From: an uncultured Hyphomonadaceae bacterium
Lineage (GTDB): Bacteria; Pseudomonadota; Alphaproteobacteria; Caulobacterales; Maricaulaceae
Direction: 5' to 3'
Assembly (NCBI GenBank): GCA_913058335.1
Contig: CAJXPX010000001.1
Coordinates: 246,618-310,617 of the forward strand
DNA length: 64,000 bases
Part shown: positions 35,340 to 44,738 of the stretch, piece by piece
How the letters are laid out: each line of letters opens with the position of its first letter
Numbering within the stretch: the stretch's first letter is position 1
Made by a program: the position numbers and the translations under genes
Notes under the pieces: generated by a model
Told to the model about the DNA's origin: nothing
Databases searched by the model: none
Seen by the model: only the letters and a program-made list of their open reading frames with translations

Positions 35340-36278
35340 ATGATAAAAATTGAACCCATCAGCTTTAATCTCTGGAAAAAAAACAAAGAGGCTTTCGCCA
35401 AAAAACTTGGGGACTCTTTCCGCGAAACCGGTTTCGCCGTTATTTCGGACCACACCATTCCCGAATCCGTCATCAATGAAGCGGACGACGCTGCGAAAGA
35501 GTTCTTCGCGCTGCCTGAGGACGTAAAACGTCAATATGCTGACCCGGAAGACGGGCATCAACGCGGGCACTCTCCTTTCATGACGGAAAATGCCAAAGGT
35601 AAATCCCAAGCGGACTTGAAAGAGTTCTGGCATACGGGACGGGCCCTACCCGAAGGATCATCTTACCGGAAAACGATGAAGGACACGCCCTCCGTAAAAG
35701 AGCTCAACACTTTCGACGAGGATACTCGCGCGCTTTACGAAGAACTGGATAAATTTGGAGCGAACCTTTTAAGGGCCGTTGCGCTCTATCTGGAATTGGA
35801 CGAAGACTGGTTCGACGATAAAATCAATGTGGGCAATTCAATTTTGCGGCTTCTTCATTACCCCCCGCAAACCAAACCTCAGCCTGAAGGCAGCGTACGC
35901 GCCGGAGCGCATGAAGACATAAATTTGATCACTTTGCTTCTCGGGGCGGAAGAAGCCGGGCTACAAGCCAAACACCGGTCTGGGGAATGGATGAATATTA
36001 ATGCGCCGGAAGGCGCCGTCGTCGTAAATGTCGGGGATATGTTGCAGCGTATGACAGCGGGACTTCTGCCATCGACCACGCATCGAGTGTTAAATCCCGT
36101 CCCGGAACGCGCAAAATTCCCGCGCTATTCAAAGCCATTTTTCCTACATTTGAACAATGACGCCATGATAACACCAATCGAAGGCTGTATTGAAAAAGGC
36201 GGCAATCCAGAGCCGGCGATTACAGCGGGCGATTATCTAAAAGAACGATTGATAGAGATAGGTCTGATCAAAGCCTAA
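35340..36278 (+). CDS. 2-oxoglutarate/Fe(II) oxygenase, isopenicillin N synthase-like
   Basis: A 312-residue DIOX_N plus 2OG-Fe(II) oxygenase protein. The iron triad is visible: His and Asp in GAHEDINLITLLLG and His in PSTTHRVLNP, with the Arg of the same motif placed to bind 2-oxoglutarate. The N-terminal GFAVISDHTIPESVI and RGHSPFMTENAKG are standard for the family. Relatives hydroxylate small molecules, including thymine and pyrimidine nucleosides in fungi. It sits inside a nucleoside salvage locus, divergent from ribokinase and overlapping the convergent transporter gene by 4 bases, so a nucleobase or nucleoside substrate is plausible but unproven. Confidence 0.9.
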   Translation: MIKIEPISFNLWKKNKEAFAKKLGDSFRETGFAVISDHTIPESVINEADDAAKEFFALPEDVKRQYADPEDGHQRGHSPFMTENAKGKSQADLKEFWHTGRALPEGSSYRKTMKDTPSVKELNTFDEDTRALYEELDKFGANLLRAVALYLELDEDWFDDKINVGNSILRLLHYPPQTKPQPEGSVRAGAHEDINLITLLLGAEEAGLQAKHRSGEWMNINAPEGAVVVNVGDMLQRMTAGLLPSTTHRVLNPVPERAKFPRYSKPFFLHLNNDAMITPIEGCIEKGGNPEPAITAGDYLKERLIEIGLIKA

Positions 36279-37507
36279 ACCGCGACAAGTATTCCTGCCA
36301 GTGCCGCACTCATCAAGTTAGCGAGTGAGGCCGCAAAGACTGCCTTAACGCCCATTTTTGCAATCTCCGGCATACGGTCGGGAATAAGAGCCCCCAAACC
36401 GCCCAATAAGATGGCAATTGAACTCAAATTGGCGAACCCACAAAGCGCGAATGTCAGGATAATAACTGTACGATCCGAAAGTTGGTCCTGAATATTAACC
36501 AAGCTGATATAAGCGATAAACTCATTCAAAACGACTTTTTCGCCGAAAATTGCCCCAGCCTGCTGAGCCTCTGCCCAGGGCACATTCAAAGCGTACATGA
36601 CGGGCGCGAAAATGAGCCCCAAAATACTTTGAACACTCAAATTCTCCAAGCCGAAAAAGCCACCAGCCCAGCCCAGAAGCCCGTTACAAAGCGCAATAAG
36701 TGAGACAAAAGCCAATAACATCGCGCCAATGCTGACTGCTAGAGCAACGCCGTTTTGAGCGCCAACGGCAGCAGCCATAATGACATTGGAATGTTTAGTT
36801 GATCTGCCGAGTGAAAAAATATCTTCTTCCTTTTTGGCTCCCAGTTCGGGGGCTGGGTCTGGCATAATAATTTTCGCCATCAACAAGCCTCCGGGCGCTG
36901 ACATAAAACTCGCTGCAATCAAATATTCAGCACTGATACCGAGTTGGATATATCCCGCCAGCACTGTCCCGGCGATAGAAGCCAGGCCTGAGACCATAAT
37001 AGTGAACAACTCGAAGCGATTGATACTGGGCAGATAAGGTTTAAGCGTTAGCGGCGCTTCCGTTTGTCCGACGAAAATATTAGCCACCACATTAAGCGAT
37101 TCAATCGGTTTGGTTCCGGTCAGAAAGTGAATGGCCTTACCGCCATATTTCACGACTAGCTGCATAAATTTCATATGATATAACACCTCCATTAAAGAGG
37201 CGAAAAATATGACAACGGGCAGAACCCGAACCAGAAAACTGAAACCCAAACTTTCATCTGCCAAACCGCCAAAAACCATTTCTATCCCGGCCGTCGCATA
37301 ACTGAGAAGCGTTGTGACTTTCTCTGACATCGCTTGCAAAACGACTTTACCGAACGGCACATAAAGCACCAGAACAGCAATCATTACCTGAAGAGCAAAG
37401 CAAGAAAGCACAATACGCGGGCTGATAGCGCGCTTATTATTTGACACGATAAATGCGACAAACAGAATAAGAGCTATACCGAAAAGTCCGAAGGCAGGGT
37501 GATGCAT
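36275..37507 (-). CDS. Concentrative nucleoside transporter (CNT/NupC family)
   Basis: A 410-residue inner-membrane protein with about ten hydrophobic segments. CNT signatures include GQTEAPLTLKPYL (the nucleoside/Na+ or H+ site region), ASIAGTVLAGYIQLGI and SIGAMLLAFVSLIALCNG, and NEFIAYISL with FALCGFANLSSIAI near the C terminus. It imports nucleosides with a cation gradient. It lies 21 bases downstream of uridine kinase on the same strand, giving an import-then-phosphorylate pair. It complements the periplasmic phosphatases encoded further right. Confidence 0.95.
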   Translation of the reverse strand: MHHPAFGLFGIALILFVAFIVSNNKRAISPRIVLSCFALQVMIAVLVLYVPFGKVVLQAMSEKVTTLLSYATAGIEMVFGGLADESLGFSFLVRVLPVVIFFASLMEVLYHMKFMQLVVKYGGKAIHFLTGTKPIESLNVVANIFVGQTEAPLTLKPYLPSINRFELFTIMVSGLASIAGTVLAGYIQLGISAEYLIAASFMSAPGGLLMAKIIMPDPAPELGAKKEEDIFSLGRSTKHSNVIMAAAVGAQNGVALAVSIGAMLLAFVSLIALCNGLLGWAGGFFGLENLSVQSILGLIFAPVMYALNVPWAEAQQAGAIFGEKVVLNEFIAYISLVNIQDQLSDRTVIILTFALCGFANLSSIAILLGGLGALIPDRMPEIAKMGVKAVFAASLANLMSAALAGILVAV

Positions 37508-37528
37508 GAGGTTCGCTTTCTATTCAGC

Positions 37529-38176
37529 CTAAAGCGCAAGGCTCATCTGAGGAAGAGGATTTGTTTCAGACTCCGGTAAAATATTTACCAGCCGGTCAAT
37601 AAGACCTGAAAGGTCGTTTATATATTCATCCTGAGTAACGATTTTGGTCGCATATTGGGCAGAGGGCGCCACATAAGTCTGATGAGCGGGTTCGACATCT
37701 TGATGGAATTGTTTGTGTACAAATTCCTTGGTGCGCCCACGCTCTGCAACGTCTCGCGCCAAACGGCGGGCAAAGCGTTTCTCATAACTACATTTCATGT
37801 AGACACTATGGTCAATAAGGGGCCGAATTTCTTCAGCATTCAACAATAATAAACCCTCTACGATGATATAAGGACGAGGTTTCAAAGGCTCTGTCGGGTG
37901 ACGTCTCTGATGCGTCGTAAAGTCATAATTGGGGAGTTTCACAGGCTCTCCCGCTTTTAACGCCGATATATCGGTAGCAAGCTGTTTGAAATCCAGCGCT
38001 TCCGGAACATCAAAATTTGGCAAATCTTGTTGGCTCTCCCGCTCGCGAATATCAAAATAATAATCATCCTGACGGATCGCGAGGCAATGCTCCCCCCCTA
38101 AACGGTGTTGGAGATGGCGCGCTAAAGTGGTTTTGCCTGAACAACTCCCACCGGCAATAGCGATAACAAACGACAT
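37529..38176 (-). CDS. udk: Uridine kinase
   Basis: About 215 residues. The P-loop GGSCSGKTTLARHL is at the N terminus, followed by the substrate region RQDDYYFD, FDVPEALDFKQL and the RRLARDVAERGR lid. It phosphorylates uridine and cytidine to UMP/CMP. I prefer the ATG at 38176, since the longer frame opens with a TTG at 38206 that lacks support. Upstream of and probably co-transcribed with the CNT transporter gene; divergent from the large TonB-dependent receptor gene, with a shared 280-base promoter region. Confidence 0.92.
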   Translation of the reverse strand: MSFVIAIAGGSCSGKTTLARHLQHRLGGEHCLAIRQDDYYFDIRERESQQDLPNFDVPEALDFKQLATDISALKAGEPVKLPNYDFTTHQRRHPTEPLKPRPYIIVEGLLLLNAEEIRPLIDHSVYMKCSYEKRFARRLARDVAERGRTKEFVHKQFHQDVEPAHQTYVAPSAQYATKIVTQDEYINDLSGLIDRLVNILPESETNPLPQMSLAL

Positions 38177-38377
38177 AAACAGCGATTCTTTATGTTTTAG
38201 TGACAACCTCGATGGCGGTAAGGGCCTAAAACGAATCTGAAAAGGATGCGAGTCCTAAATCAGTAACCACACCTAAGGAATATATGCCTCTAATTTGTGA
38301 CTTTTAGGACACAGTCCGGAGTCTTTTTAAGCTGTTCACAGAATTTACCCCCTTTCAGCCTGCCAAACATGACGACT

Positions 38378-38395
38378 CTGTCATAAAAGTGACAA
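38378..38395 (+). promoter_or_regulatory. Candidate Pho-box-like site upstream of TBDR
   Basis: CTGTCAT-AAAA-GTGACAA has a perfect first half of the PhoB consensus (two CTGTCAT units 11 bases apart) but only 4 of 7 matches in the second half. It lies 60 bases before the receptor ATG. It can also be read as the inverted repeat TGTCA-N6-TGACA. Confidence 0.35.
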
Positions 38396-38455
38396 CAGCT
38401 GCCTCTAAGAGCCGCCTCACTTTCAAATGCAATCTCCAAAGGTAAAGATTATATC

Positions 38456-41400
38456 ATGAAAAACACTCTTTCATCCCTCGGCTTTAACGCCGTCATGAGC
38501 GTCTCGGCGTTTGCCCTGACCATGGGTATGGCAGTTACAGCCACAGCCCAAGTCACTACCTCTGAAGTTCAGGGTTATGTAACGAACACAAATGGCAATC
38601 CGATTCCCGGTGCAAATATTACTCTCACAAACAATGCGACAGGTCTAAGCCGGTCACTTACAACTGACTCAATCGGCGCTTTCGCAGCCCGTAACCTACC
38701 CGTTGGCGGTACATACAACGTCACTGTTTCTGCCGACAATTATACAGGTGAACGCGTTGAAGACATTTCTTTATCTCTCGGCGGCTCGGCCAATTTGAAC
38801 TTTTCACTTGAAGGTGGATCCGTCACTGACGAAATTATTGTGGTTGCTCAGCGTAATGTTCTTGCCGAAGTGGCCGTTGGGCCCTCTGCAAATTTTGGCC
38901 TTGATACAATTCAAAGCGCGCCAGCCATCAACCGCAACATTACAGACATCCTCCGCCTTGACCCACGTATCTATGTTGATGAGTCACGCGGCGATATTAA
39001 CGCGGTTCAGTGTGCCGGACAAAGCTCACGCTTTAACTCCCTGACACTTGACGGTGTGCGCATGAATGATTCATTCGGTTTGAACTCAAACGGCTACCCA
39101 ACAGAACGTCAACCTTTCTCATTCGACGCGATTGAGCAGGTTTCCGTAGAGCTCGCACCTTTTGACGTTGAGTATGGTGGATTCACAGCTTGTCAAATCA
39201 ATGCGGTTACAAAATCAGGTACCAATGAATTCCACGGCGGCGCTTTTATTGATTATACAGATGACGGGTTGCGCGGTGACAGAGTCGGTGATCGGGACGT
39301 AAATTTTGGTAACTTTGACGAAATCCGTTACGGATTTAATGTCGGCGGACCAATCATCAAAGACAAATTGTTCTTTTTCACGTCTTATGAAAAACTCGAA
39401 GGCGCAAACCTTTATAACGAACAGCCTATCGGAAATGGTGGTTTCCAAATCTCCCAAACTCAGCTTGATGACATCATCAGTATTGCCCAAAATCAGTATC
39501 AATATGATCCAGGGACACTACCAATAAGTAACCCAAATGAAGACGAAAAAATTCTAGTTAAACTAGACTGGAACGTTACGGATAACCACCGCGCGTCATT
39601 CATTTACAACTACAATGATGGCTTCAACACTGTTCGTTCAGACGGGGACAGTACAGAAGTTGAATTTTCAAATCACTTGTATGAGCGGGGCGCTGAACTG
39701 AACTCATATACCGGTTCGCTATATTCTGATTGGACGGAGAACTTCTCTACCGAGCTCCGTTTCAATTATTTGGACGTAAATGCCCGCGCCAATCCTGTCG
39801 GCGGAACGGATTTCGGTGAATTCCGTGTCTCTGTTGGTGATGTAGATGTATACCTTGGAGCAGACGACTCTCGCCACGCAAACGTCTTAGAATATGATGT
39901 GACCACAATGGCGGCAAAAGCTGACTACATTATGGGCAATCACACCTTCTCAGGCGGTATTGAGCGTGAAGAGCTCGACGTGTTCAACCTTTTCGTTCAG
40001 CACACTGAAACAGAAATCCGCTTTGACGGAATTGAAAACTTCCGGAACGGTTTTGCTGACGCAATTTACTACAACAACGCACCTTCAAACAATCCGGCAG
40101 ATGCGGCGGCTGTTTGGGGTTATGCGACAAACACAATCTACGGCCAAGACGAATATGATTTCCAAAATGGCTTAAAGGTTGTTGCGGGTCTGCGTTATGA
40201 TTTCTACACAACAGATGATGCACCTGAAGAAAATGCTGATTTTGTCGCCGATTACGGTTTTTCAAACTCAACAAACCTAGACGGCGAAGGCCTATTGCAG
40301 CCACGTCTCGGCTTCACATATGACGCTTCATCTGAACTACAATTGTTCGGCGGCGCCGGCCTTTACTCCGGCGGTAACCCGAATGTTTGGCTCTCAAACA
40401 ACTTCTCTGCCAACAACGTTCTCCAATTTGGTCAGCGCGGTCGTTCTTTCGGTTACACCGATGGATCACGTAGCTTGTTCGACGCTGACGTTGTTTATTC
40501 AGGCGTAGAAGACGGCGCTCCAGCAGGACCAGGTTACGGCGTTCCATCTGAATTGTTCGATGCGGTAGCTGGCGGTGTTGGCGATAACTTCGAAATCAAC
40601 TATTTGGACCCGGACTTTGATATTCCATCCGAATGGAAAGCCGCAGCTGGCTTCACATGGTCTCCGAATTTTGACACAGGCGAAGACCTGTTCGGCGGGA
40701 TCTGGACATTCACAGCGGACGCTCAGTACTCACGCAGCAACAACCAAGCCATCGTCCTCCGGGCTGACTTGGAAGCTGTTGGAACGACTGCCGATGGTTA
40801 CACAGAATATGACAGTGTTCGCGAGCCAGCCTTCGTTCTGACAAATGCGGACGAAGAAGCCAACTCATACGCTTTCTCTCTTGGATTAAACCGTCAATGG
40901 GAAAACCACGCGATCACAGCAGGTTATGCCTATACGGATGCCAATGATATTCAGCCGATGACAAGTTCTGTTGCGTTCTCAAACTACACAAACCGTGCGT
41001 TTAATGACCCTCAAGAGCAAGTTGCTTCAACATCTAACTATAACATCAAGCACCGCTTCACCGCGTCTTACCGTTATGAGAAGGAATTCATTGCAGATTA
41101 TGCCTCTAAAGCGTTTGTTTTCTTCCAACACAGCTCAGGCCGTCCTTACAGCCGGACAATTTCTGGTAACAGCGCGTTTAACTTCACGCCGTTCCTAGAA
41201 GGCAATAACGTTCTGGTCCCAGGCACAGAACGTAACGAGTTCACTGGACCGTCATGGACAAAGGTTGATCTGAAGCTTACTCAAGAGCTTCCAGGACTAC
41301 GTGCAGATGATCGCGCGACCGTCTTCATGGTCATCGATAACCTTACGAACATGATCAACAGCGACTGGGGTCAACTTGATCAACCTAGCTTCCCACGCGG

Positions 41401-41482
41401 GTTGTTGGTTGGACAGCCATTCTCCACTTCTAACGACGCTTCTGCTTATGAAGTTCGTTTCGGAGCGACTTACGATTTCTAG
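38456..41482 (+). CDS. Large TonB-dependent receptor with carboxypeptidase-like N-domain
   Basis: A 1008-residue outer-membrane receptor. Signal peptide ends near VTATAQ. A carboxypeptidase-regulatory-like beta-sandwich follows (VQGYVTNTNGNPIPGANITL to about residue 120), then a plug (DEIIVVAQRNVL; LTLDGVRMNDSFGLNSNGYP; VELAPFDVEYGGFTACQINA) and a long barrel ending VRFGATYDF. This architecture is that of the Oar-like/CarA group. AAAGGTAAAG precedes the ATG. It is flanked by uridine kinase and the nucleoside transporter on one side and PhoD, AMP nucleosidase and PhoA on the other, so it probably imports nucleotides or oligonucleotides. Two plug cysteines (QCAGQ and TACQ) may form a disulfide. 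A terminator follows. Confidence 0.93.
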   Translation: MKNTLSSLGFNAVMSVSAFALTMGMAVTATAQVTTSEVQGYVTNTNGNPIPGANITLTNNATGLSRSLTTDSIGAFAARNLPVGGTYNVTVSADNYTGERVEDISLSLGGSANLNFSLEGGSVTDEIIVVAQRNVLAEVAVGPSANFGLDTIQSAPAINRNITDILRLDPRIYVDESRGDINAVQCAGQSSRFNSLTLDGVRMNDSFGLNSNGYPTERQPFSFDAIEQVSVELAPFDVEYGGFTACQINAVTKSGTNEFHGGAFIDYTDDGLRGDRVGDRDVNFGNFDEIRYGFNVGGPIIKDKLFFFTSYEKLEGANLYNEQPIGNGGFQISQTQLDDIISIAQNQYQYDPGTLPISNPNEDEKILVKLDWNVTDNHRASFIYNYNDGFNTVRSDGDSTEVEFSNHLYERGAELNSYTGSLYSDWTENFSTELRFNYLDVNARANPVGGTDFGEFRVSVGDVDVYLGADDSRHANVLEYDVTTMAAKADYIMGNHTFSGGIEREELDVFNLFVQHTETEIRFDGIENFRNGFADAIYYNNAPSNNPADAAAVWGYATNTIYGQDEYDFQNGLKVVAGLRYDFYTTDDAPEENADFVADYGFSNSTNLDGEGLLQPRLGFTYDASSELQLFGGAGLYSGGNPNVWLSNNFSANNVLQFGQRGRSFGYTDGSRSLFDADVVYSGVEDGAPAGPGYGVPSELFDAVAGGVGDNFEINYLDPDFDIPSEWKAAAGFTWSPNFDTGEDLFGGIWTFTADAQYSRSNNQAIVLRADLEAVGTTADGYTEYDSVREPAFVLTNADEEANSYAFSLGLNRQWENHAITAGYAYTDANDIQPMTSSVAFSNYTNRAFNDPQEQVASTSNYNIKHRFTASYRYEKEFIADYASKAFVFFQHSSGRPYSRTISGNSAFNFTPFLEGNNVLVPGTERNEFTGPSWTKVDLKLTQELPGLRADDRATVFMVIDNLTNMINSDWGQLDQPSFPRGLLVGQPFSTSNDASAYEVRFGATYDF

Positions 41483-41511
41483 GTTTGTTATCGACTAGAT
41501 AAAACGATATG

Positions 41512-41540
41512 AACGGAGGGCCTCGGTCCTCCGTTTTTTT
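41512..41540 (+). terminator. Intrinsic terminator after large TBDR gene
   Basis: AACGGAGG and CCTCCGTT form an 8-base stem with an 8-base loop followed by a run of T, 30 bases after the receptor stop. It would reduce read-through into phoD. Confidence 0.88.
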
Positions 41541-41573
41541 ATGCAGGCCCCCTACCTTGTTTCAGGAATAGAC

Positions 41574-43133
41574 ATGCTAAATACACGCCGCCAAATTCTA
41601 TCAGGCCTCAGCGCTCTAAGTCTTTCGGCTTGCGCTACAGTTTCGGCCCCCACGACCATGTCATTAGGCGCCAGTCCCCAAAAAGGACTCGATTATTTAT
41701 TCACTTTGGGTGTGGCATCCGGCGACCCTGTCTCTGACGGTTTTGTCTTATGGACACGGCTTGCCCCAATGCCTTTAGCCGCAAACGGCGGATTATCGGC
41801 ACCAATCAATGTAACTTGGCAGGTTTCAGAAGACGAAAACTTTGCTCGCATTATAAAAGCCGGGCAATCTATTGCGAACCAACAATGGGCACATAGCGTT
41901 CATGTTGAAGTCCAAGGCCTGCAACCTTTACGCCAGTATTTTTACCGCTTCATCGCTAACGGACAAAACAGTCCGACAGGGCGGGCCAAAACAGCACCAA
42001 TGTTCGGAGCACCTGTTGACAAACTCCGATTTGGCATCGCCTCTTGTCAGCATTATGAACAGGGCTTCTTCAACGCCTATAACGATATGGTTAGGCAAGA
42101 CCCGGATCTGATCGTTCATTTAGGGGACTATATTTATGAATCCTCTTGGGGTCCGCAGGTTCGCCGACAAGCAACCACGGAGGCCATTACCCTTACGGAT
42201 TACCGGCGTCTTCACGCCCAATATAAAACTGACCCCGCGCTTCAAGCGGCGCACGCGCATGCTCCGTGGCTTTTCATCTGGGATGACCATGAAGTCGTAA
42301 ATGATTATGCAAATCTAAACGACGAAAACTACATGCCGCGCGATCAGATGCGCGCCCGTCGCGCCGCCGCCTACAAGGCTTATTACGAGCACATGCCGAT
42401 ACGTCTGCGCAGCCGCCCTCAAGGGGAGAAGATGCGTCTTCACGATTACTTTTACTATGGCAACCTCATGACTATGGCACTAACAGATGGCCGTCAGTAT
42501 CGAGATGACCAAGCCTGCCAAACCCCTGAAGACGGGGGGGCTCAAGCCGTGAATTGTTCAGAGCTTGAGGATATGTCCCGGTCCATGTTTGGAAAAGCGC
42601 AAGAAAGCTGGCTCATGCCTTCCTTCCTTCGTTCCGGCGCGACATGGGAAGTCTTGGCACAACCTACCCTTTTCTCACGGCTCTATCAGAAAGACCGGGA
42701 CGGCAATCCTGCATCTTGGAGCGACGGATGGGACGGATATCCCGCGACCCGCGACATGATCCTTCGGGCTGCAGAACAGCGGCGGCCTAAAAACTTCATC
42801 TCTATCGGCGGTGATATGCACAGCTGGTGGCAGGCTGACCTTAAAACAGATTACAGTAATCCTCAGTCGCAAACAGTCGGCACAGAATTTGTTACAACCT
42901 CCGTAACCGCCCATAGCTATGCCTATAACCGCTTCACCCAAATGCTTCCGGATAATCCGCATATCCATTTTTTCGATGACCGGAAACGAGGCTATTCTCT
43001 GGTCAATGTAACACCAGAAAACTGGACGTTTGAAATGAAGGAAGTGACCTCGGTTTATGACCCGAATGCAAAGGCCCACACCCGCAAAAAATTTATTGTG
43101 GAAAGCGGCAGACAAGGCGCGATAGACGTGTAA
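41574..43133 (+). CDS. phoD: PhoD-like alkaline phosphatase/phosphodiesterase
   Basis: About 519 residues. The ATG at 41574 is chosen because AGGAA precedes it and it gives a Tat-like signal NTRRQILSGL followed by a lipobox-like LSLSAC. The PhoD N-domain (FTLGVASGDPVSDGFVLWTR) precedes the metallophosphatase core: FGIASCQHYEQGFFNAY, LIVHLGDYIYE, FIWDDHEVVNDY and ISIGGDMHSWW carry the metal-binding Asp, His and Asn residues. PhoD enzymes hydrolyse phosphate mono- and diesters outside the cytoplasm, including nucleic-acid-related substrates. It lies between the receptor and AMP nucleosidase genes, consistent with nucleotide or phosphate scavenging. Confidence 0.92.
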   Translation: MLNTRRQILSGLSALSLSACATVSAPTTMSLGASPQKGLDYLFTLGVASGDPVSDGFVLWTRLAPMPLAANGGLSAPINVTWQVSEDENFARIIKAGQSIANQQWAHSVHVEVQGLQPLRQYFYRFIANGQNSPTGRAKTAPMFGAPVDKLRFGIASCQHYEQGFFNAYNDMVRQDPDLIVHLGDYIYESSWGPQVRRQATTEAITLTDYRRLHAQYKTDPALQAAHAHAPWLFIWDDHEVVNDYANLNDENYMPRDQMRARRAAAYKAYYEHMPIRLRSRPQGEKMRLHDYFYYGNLMTMALTDGRQYRDDQACQTPEDGGAQAVNCSELEDMSRSMFGKAQESWLMPSFLRSGATWEVLAQPTLFSRLYQKDRDGNPASWSDGWDGYPATRDMILRAAEQRRPKNFISIGGDMHSWWQADLKTDYSNPQSQTVGTEFVTTSVTAHSYAYNRFTQMLPDNPHIHFFDDRKRGYSLVNVTPENWTFEMKEVTSVYDPNAKAHTRKKFIVESGRQGAIDV

Positions 43134-43253
43134 CTTTGAGTGTAAAGTCAGCCATATCATTGACAGACTAGTCTCAAATCTTTAGGACGCGGAAATTTTA
43201 TTTGTGAAACGGTCTAAATCCGAAGCGCAATTATTGAACTGTGAATTAAAAGG

Positions 43254-44726
43254 ATGTTTATTTTGAACCAAGTTGGAAGCCCCCCCGAATTTTTTGAAAA
43301 TCTTATGCAGGTCGAGGATATAGCTGCGGCCATAAGCGGGCTTAAAACACTTTACAACGACGCGATTACCCTGATTAACAAGTCGTTTAGCGAATATGCC
43401 AAGACGGGCAAACGAGAGGCGTCAGCCACCCCGACTTATCCCTATCTGTTAGTGGAGATTAAAACCCGAAAAGAAGACGGTGTTTCGCCTTATGCTTTTG
43501 TCAGCATTCGAGGGCCTGGTTGGTATGGGAGTTCAATCACAAGCCCCGAAATTTTTGCGGATTACCTGATTGACCAGCTCTCCAGTATCGAAGCCGCTTA
43601 TGAAGTGAACTACTATGTCGGTTATTGCAACCACGCCATACCCGTTGCCTTTGCGATTGATCCCTCCGCTTTTGAAATGGATAAAGAGTATAGCTCTAAA
43701 ATCGGACAATATTTCCCTCTTCCCAACTTAAAACATATCCATGACGATCTGGCCGATGGCGCCGTGGAACATCCGAATGACAAGCCGCTCCCTCTCAGTC
43801 TTTTTCCCGCACTGCGTACAGATTACTCCCTGCAACGCCTGCGACATTATTCCGGCACTAGTCCCGAACATTTTCAAAAGTTTGTCATATTTACCAACTA
43901 TCAAAGGTATGTGGATGAATTTGTAGAACATGCAAAGAATGTCGTGGGAAAAGGCATCTATACGGGTTTTTCCTGTCCGGGTCAGGGTGTTATAGAGAAG
44001 GCAGAAGATTATAGAGCTGACCCCGGCTTTAAAGGCCCGCAAATGCCAGCCTATCACCTTATAGCTGACAATAATGAGGGCATTACGCTTATTAACATCG
44101 GAGTGGGCCCTTCCAATGCGAAAACGATCACCGATCACGTCGCGGTCTTGCGGTCTCATTGCTGGTTGATGTTAGGACATTGCGGCGGCCTTCGACGCAC
44201 TCAGATTTTAGGCGATTTTGTTTTAGCCCATGCGTATCTCCGAGACGATCAAATCTTAGATGATGTTTTGCCGCCTGCCATCCCCCTACCAACCATTGCA
44301 GAAGTGCAAATCGCTTTAACCGAAGCTATTTCCAGTGTCATGTCGCTGTCAGGTCAAATGATGAAAAGGCATGTTCGGACAGGAACTGTTGTGACGACAG
44401 ATGATCGTAATTGGGAAATGCGGTATGAAAAATTACGCACGCGTCTCAATCAATCCCGCGCCATTGCGATTGATATGGAAAGCGCAACAATCGCGGCTAA
44501 TGGTTATCGTTATCGCGTGCCGTATGGAACATTGCTTTGCGTCTCAGACAGGCCCCTACATGGCGAAATCAAACTCCCTGGAACGGCAGAAGCTTTTTAT
44601 CGCAGCCGCGTAGCACAACATCTCAATATCGGCCTGGAGGCCATGTCTATTTTGAAAGGGGAAGCGCAAAGCGGAACCCTTCATTCCCGTAAACTCAGAA
44701 GTTTGGATGATCCCGTCTTTAGATAA
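43254..44726 (+). CDS. amn: AMP nucleosidase
   Basis: A 490-residue protein with the AMP nucleosidase N-terminal domain and a C-terminal nucleoside-phosphorylase-like domain. Signatures: PTYPYLLVEIKTRKEDG, FTNYQRYVDEFVEHA, CGGLRRTQILGDFVLAHAYL and AIDMESATIAANGYRYRVPY. It splits AMP to adenine and ribose 5-phosphate in the cytoplasm. AAGG sits too close to the ATG at 43254, so the TTG at 43263 is a possible alternative start. It is 13 bases upstream of the PhoA-type phosphatase gene, in the same unit. Confidence 0.93.
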   Translation: MFILNQVGSPPEFFENLMQVEDIAAAISGLKTLYNDAITLINKSFSEYAKTGKREASATPTYPYLLVEIKTRKEDGVSPYAFVSIRGPGWYGSSITSPEIFADYLIDQLSSIEAAYEVNYYVGYCNHAIPVAFAIDPSAFEMDKEYSSKIGQYFPLPNLKHIHDDLADGAVEHPNDKPLPLSLFPALRTDYSLQRLRHYSGTSPEHFQKFVIFTNYQRYVDEFVEHAKNVVGKGIYTGFSCPGQGVIEKAEDYRADPGFKGPQMPAYHLIADNNEGITLINIGVGPSNAKTITDHVAVLRSHCWLMLGHCGGLRRTQILGDFVLAHAYLRDDQILDDVLPPAIPLPTIAEVQIALTEAISSVMSLSGQMMKRHVRTGTVVTTDDRNWEMRYEKLRTRLNQSRAIAIDMESATIAANGYRYRVPYGTLLCVSDRPLHGEIKLPGTAEAFYRSRVAQHLNIGLEAMSILKGEAQSGTLHSRKLRSLDDPVFR

Positions 44727-44738
44727 TCAGGAGTATTT

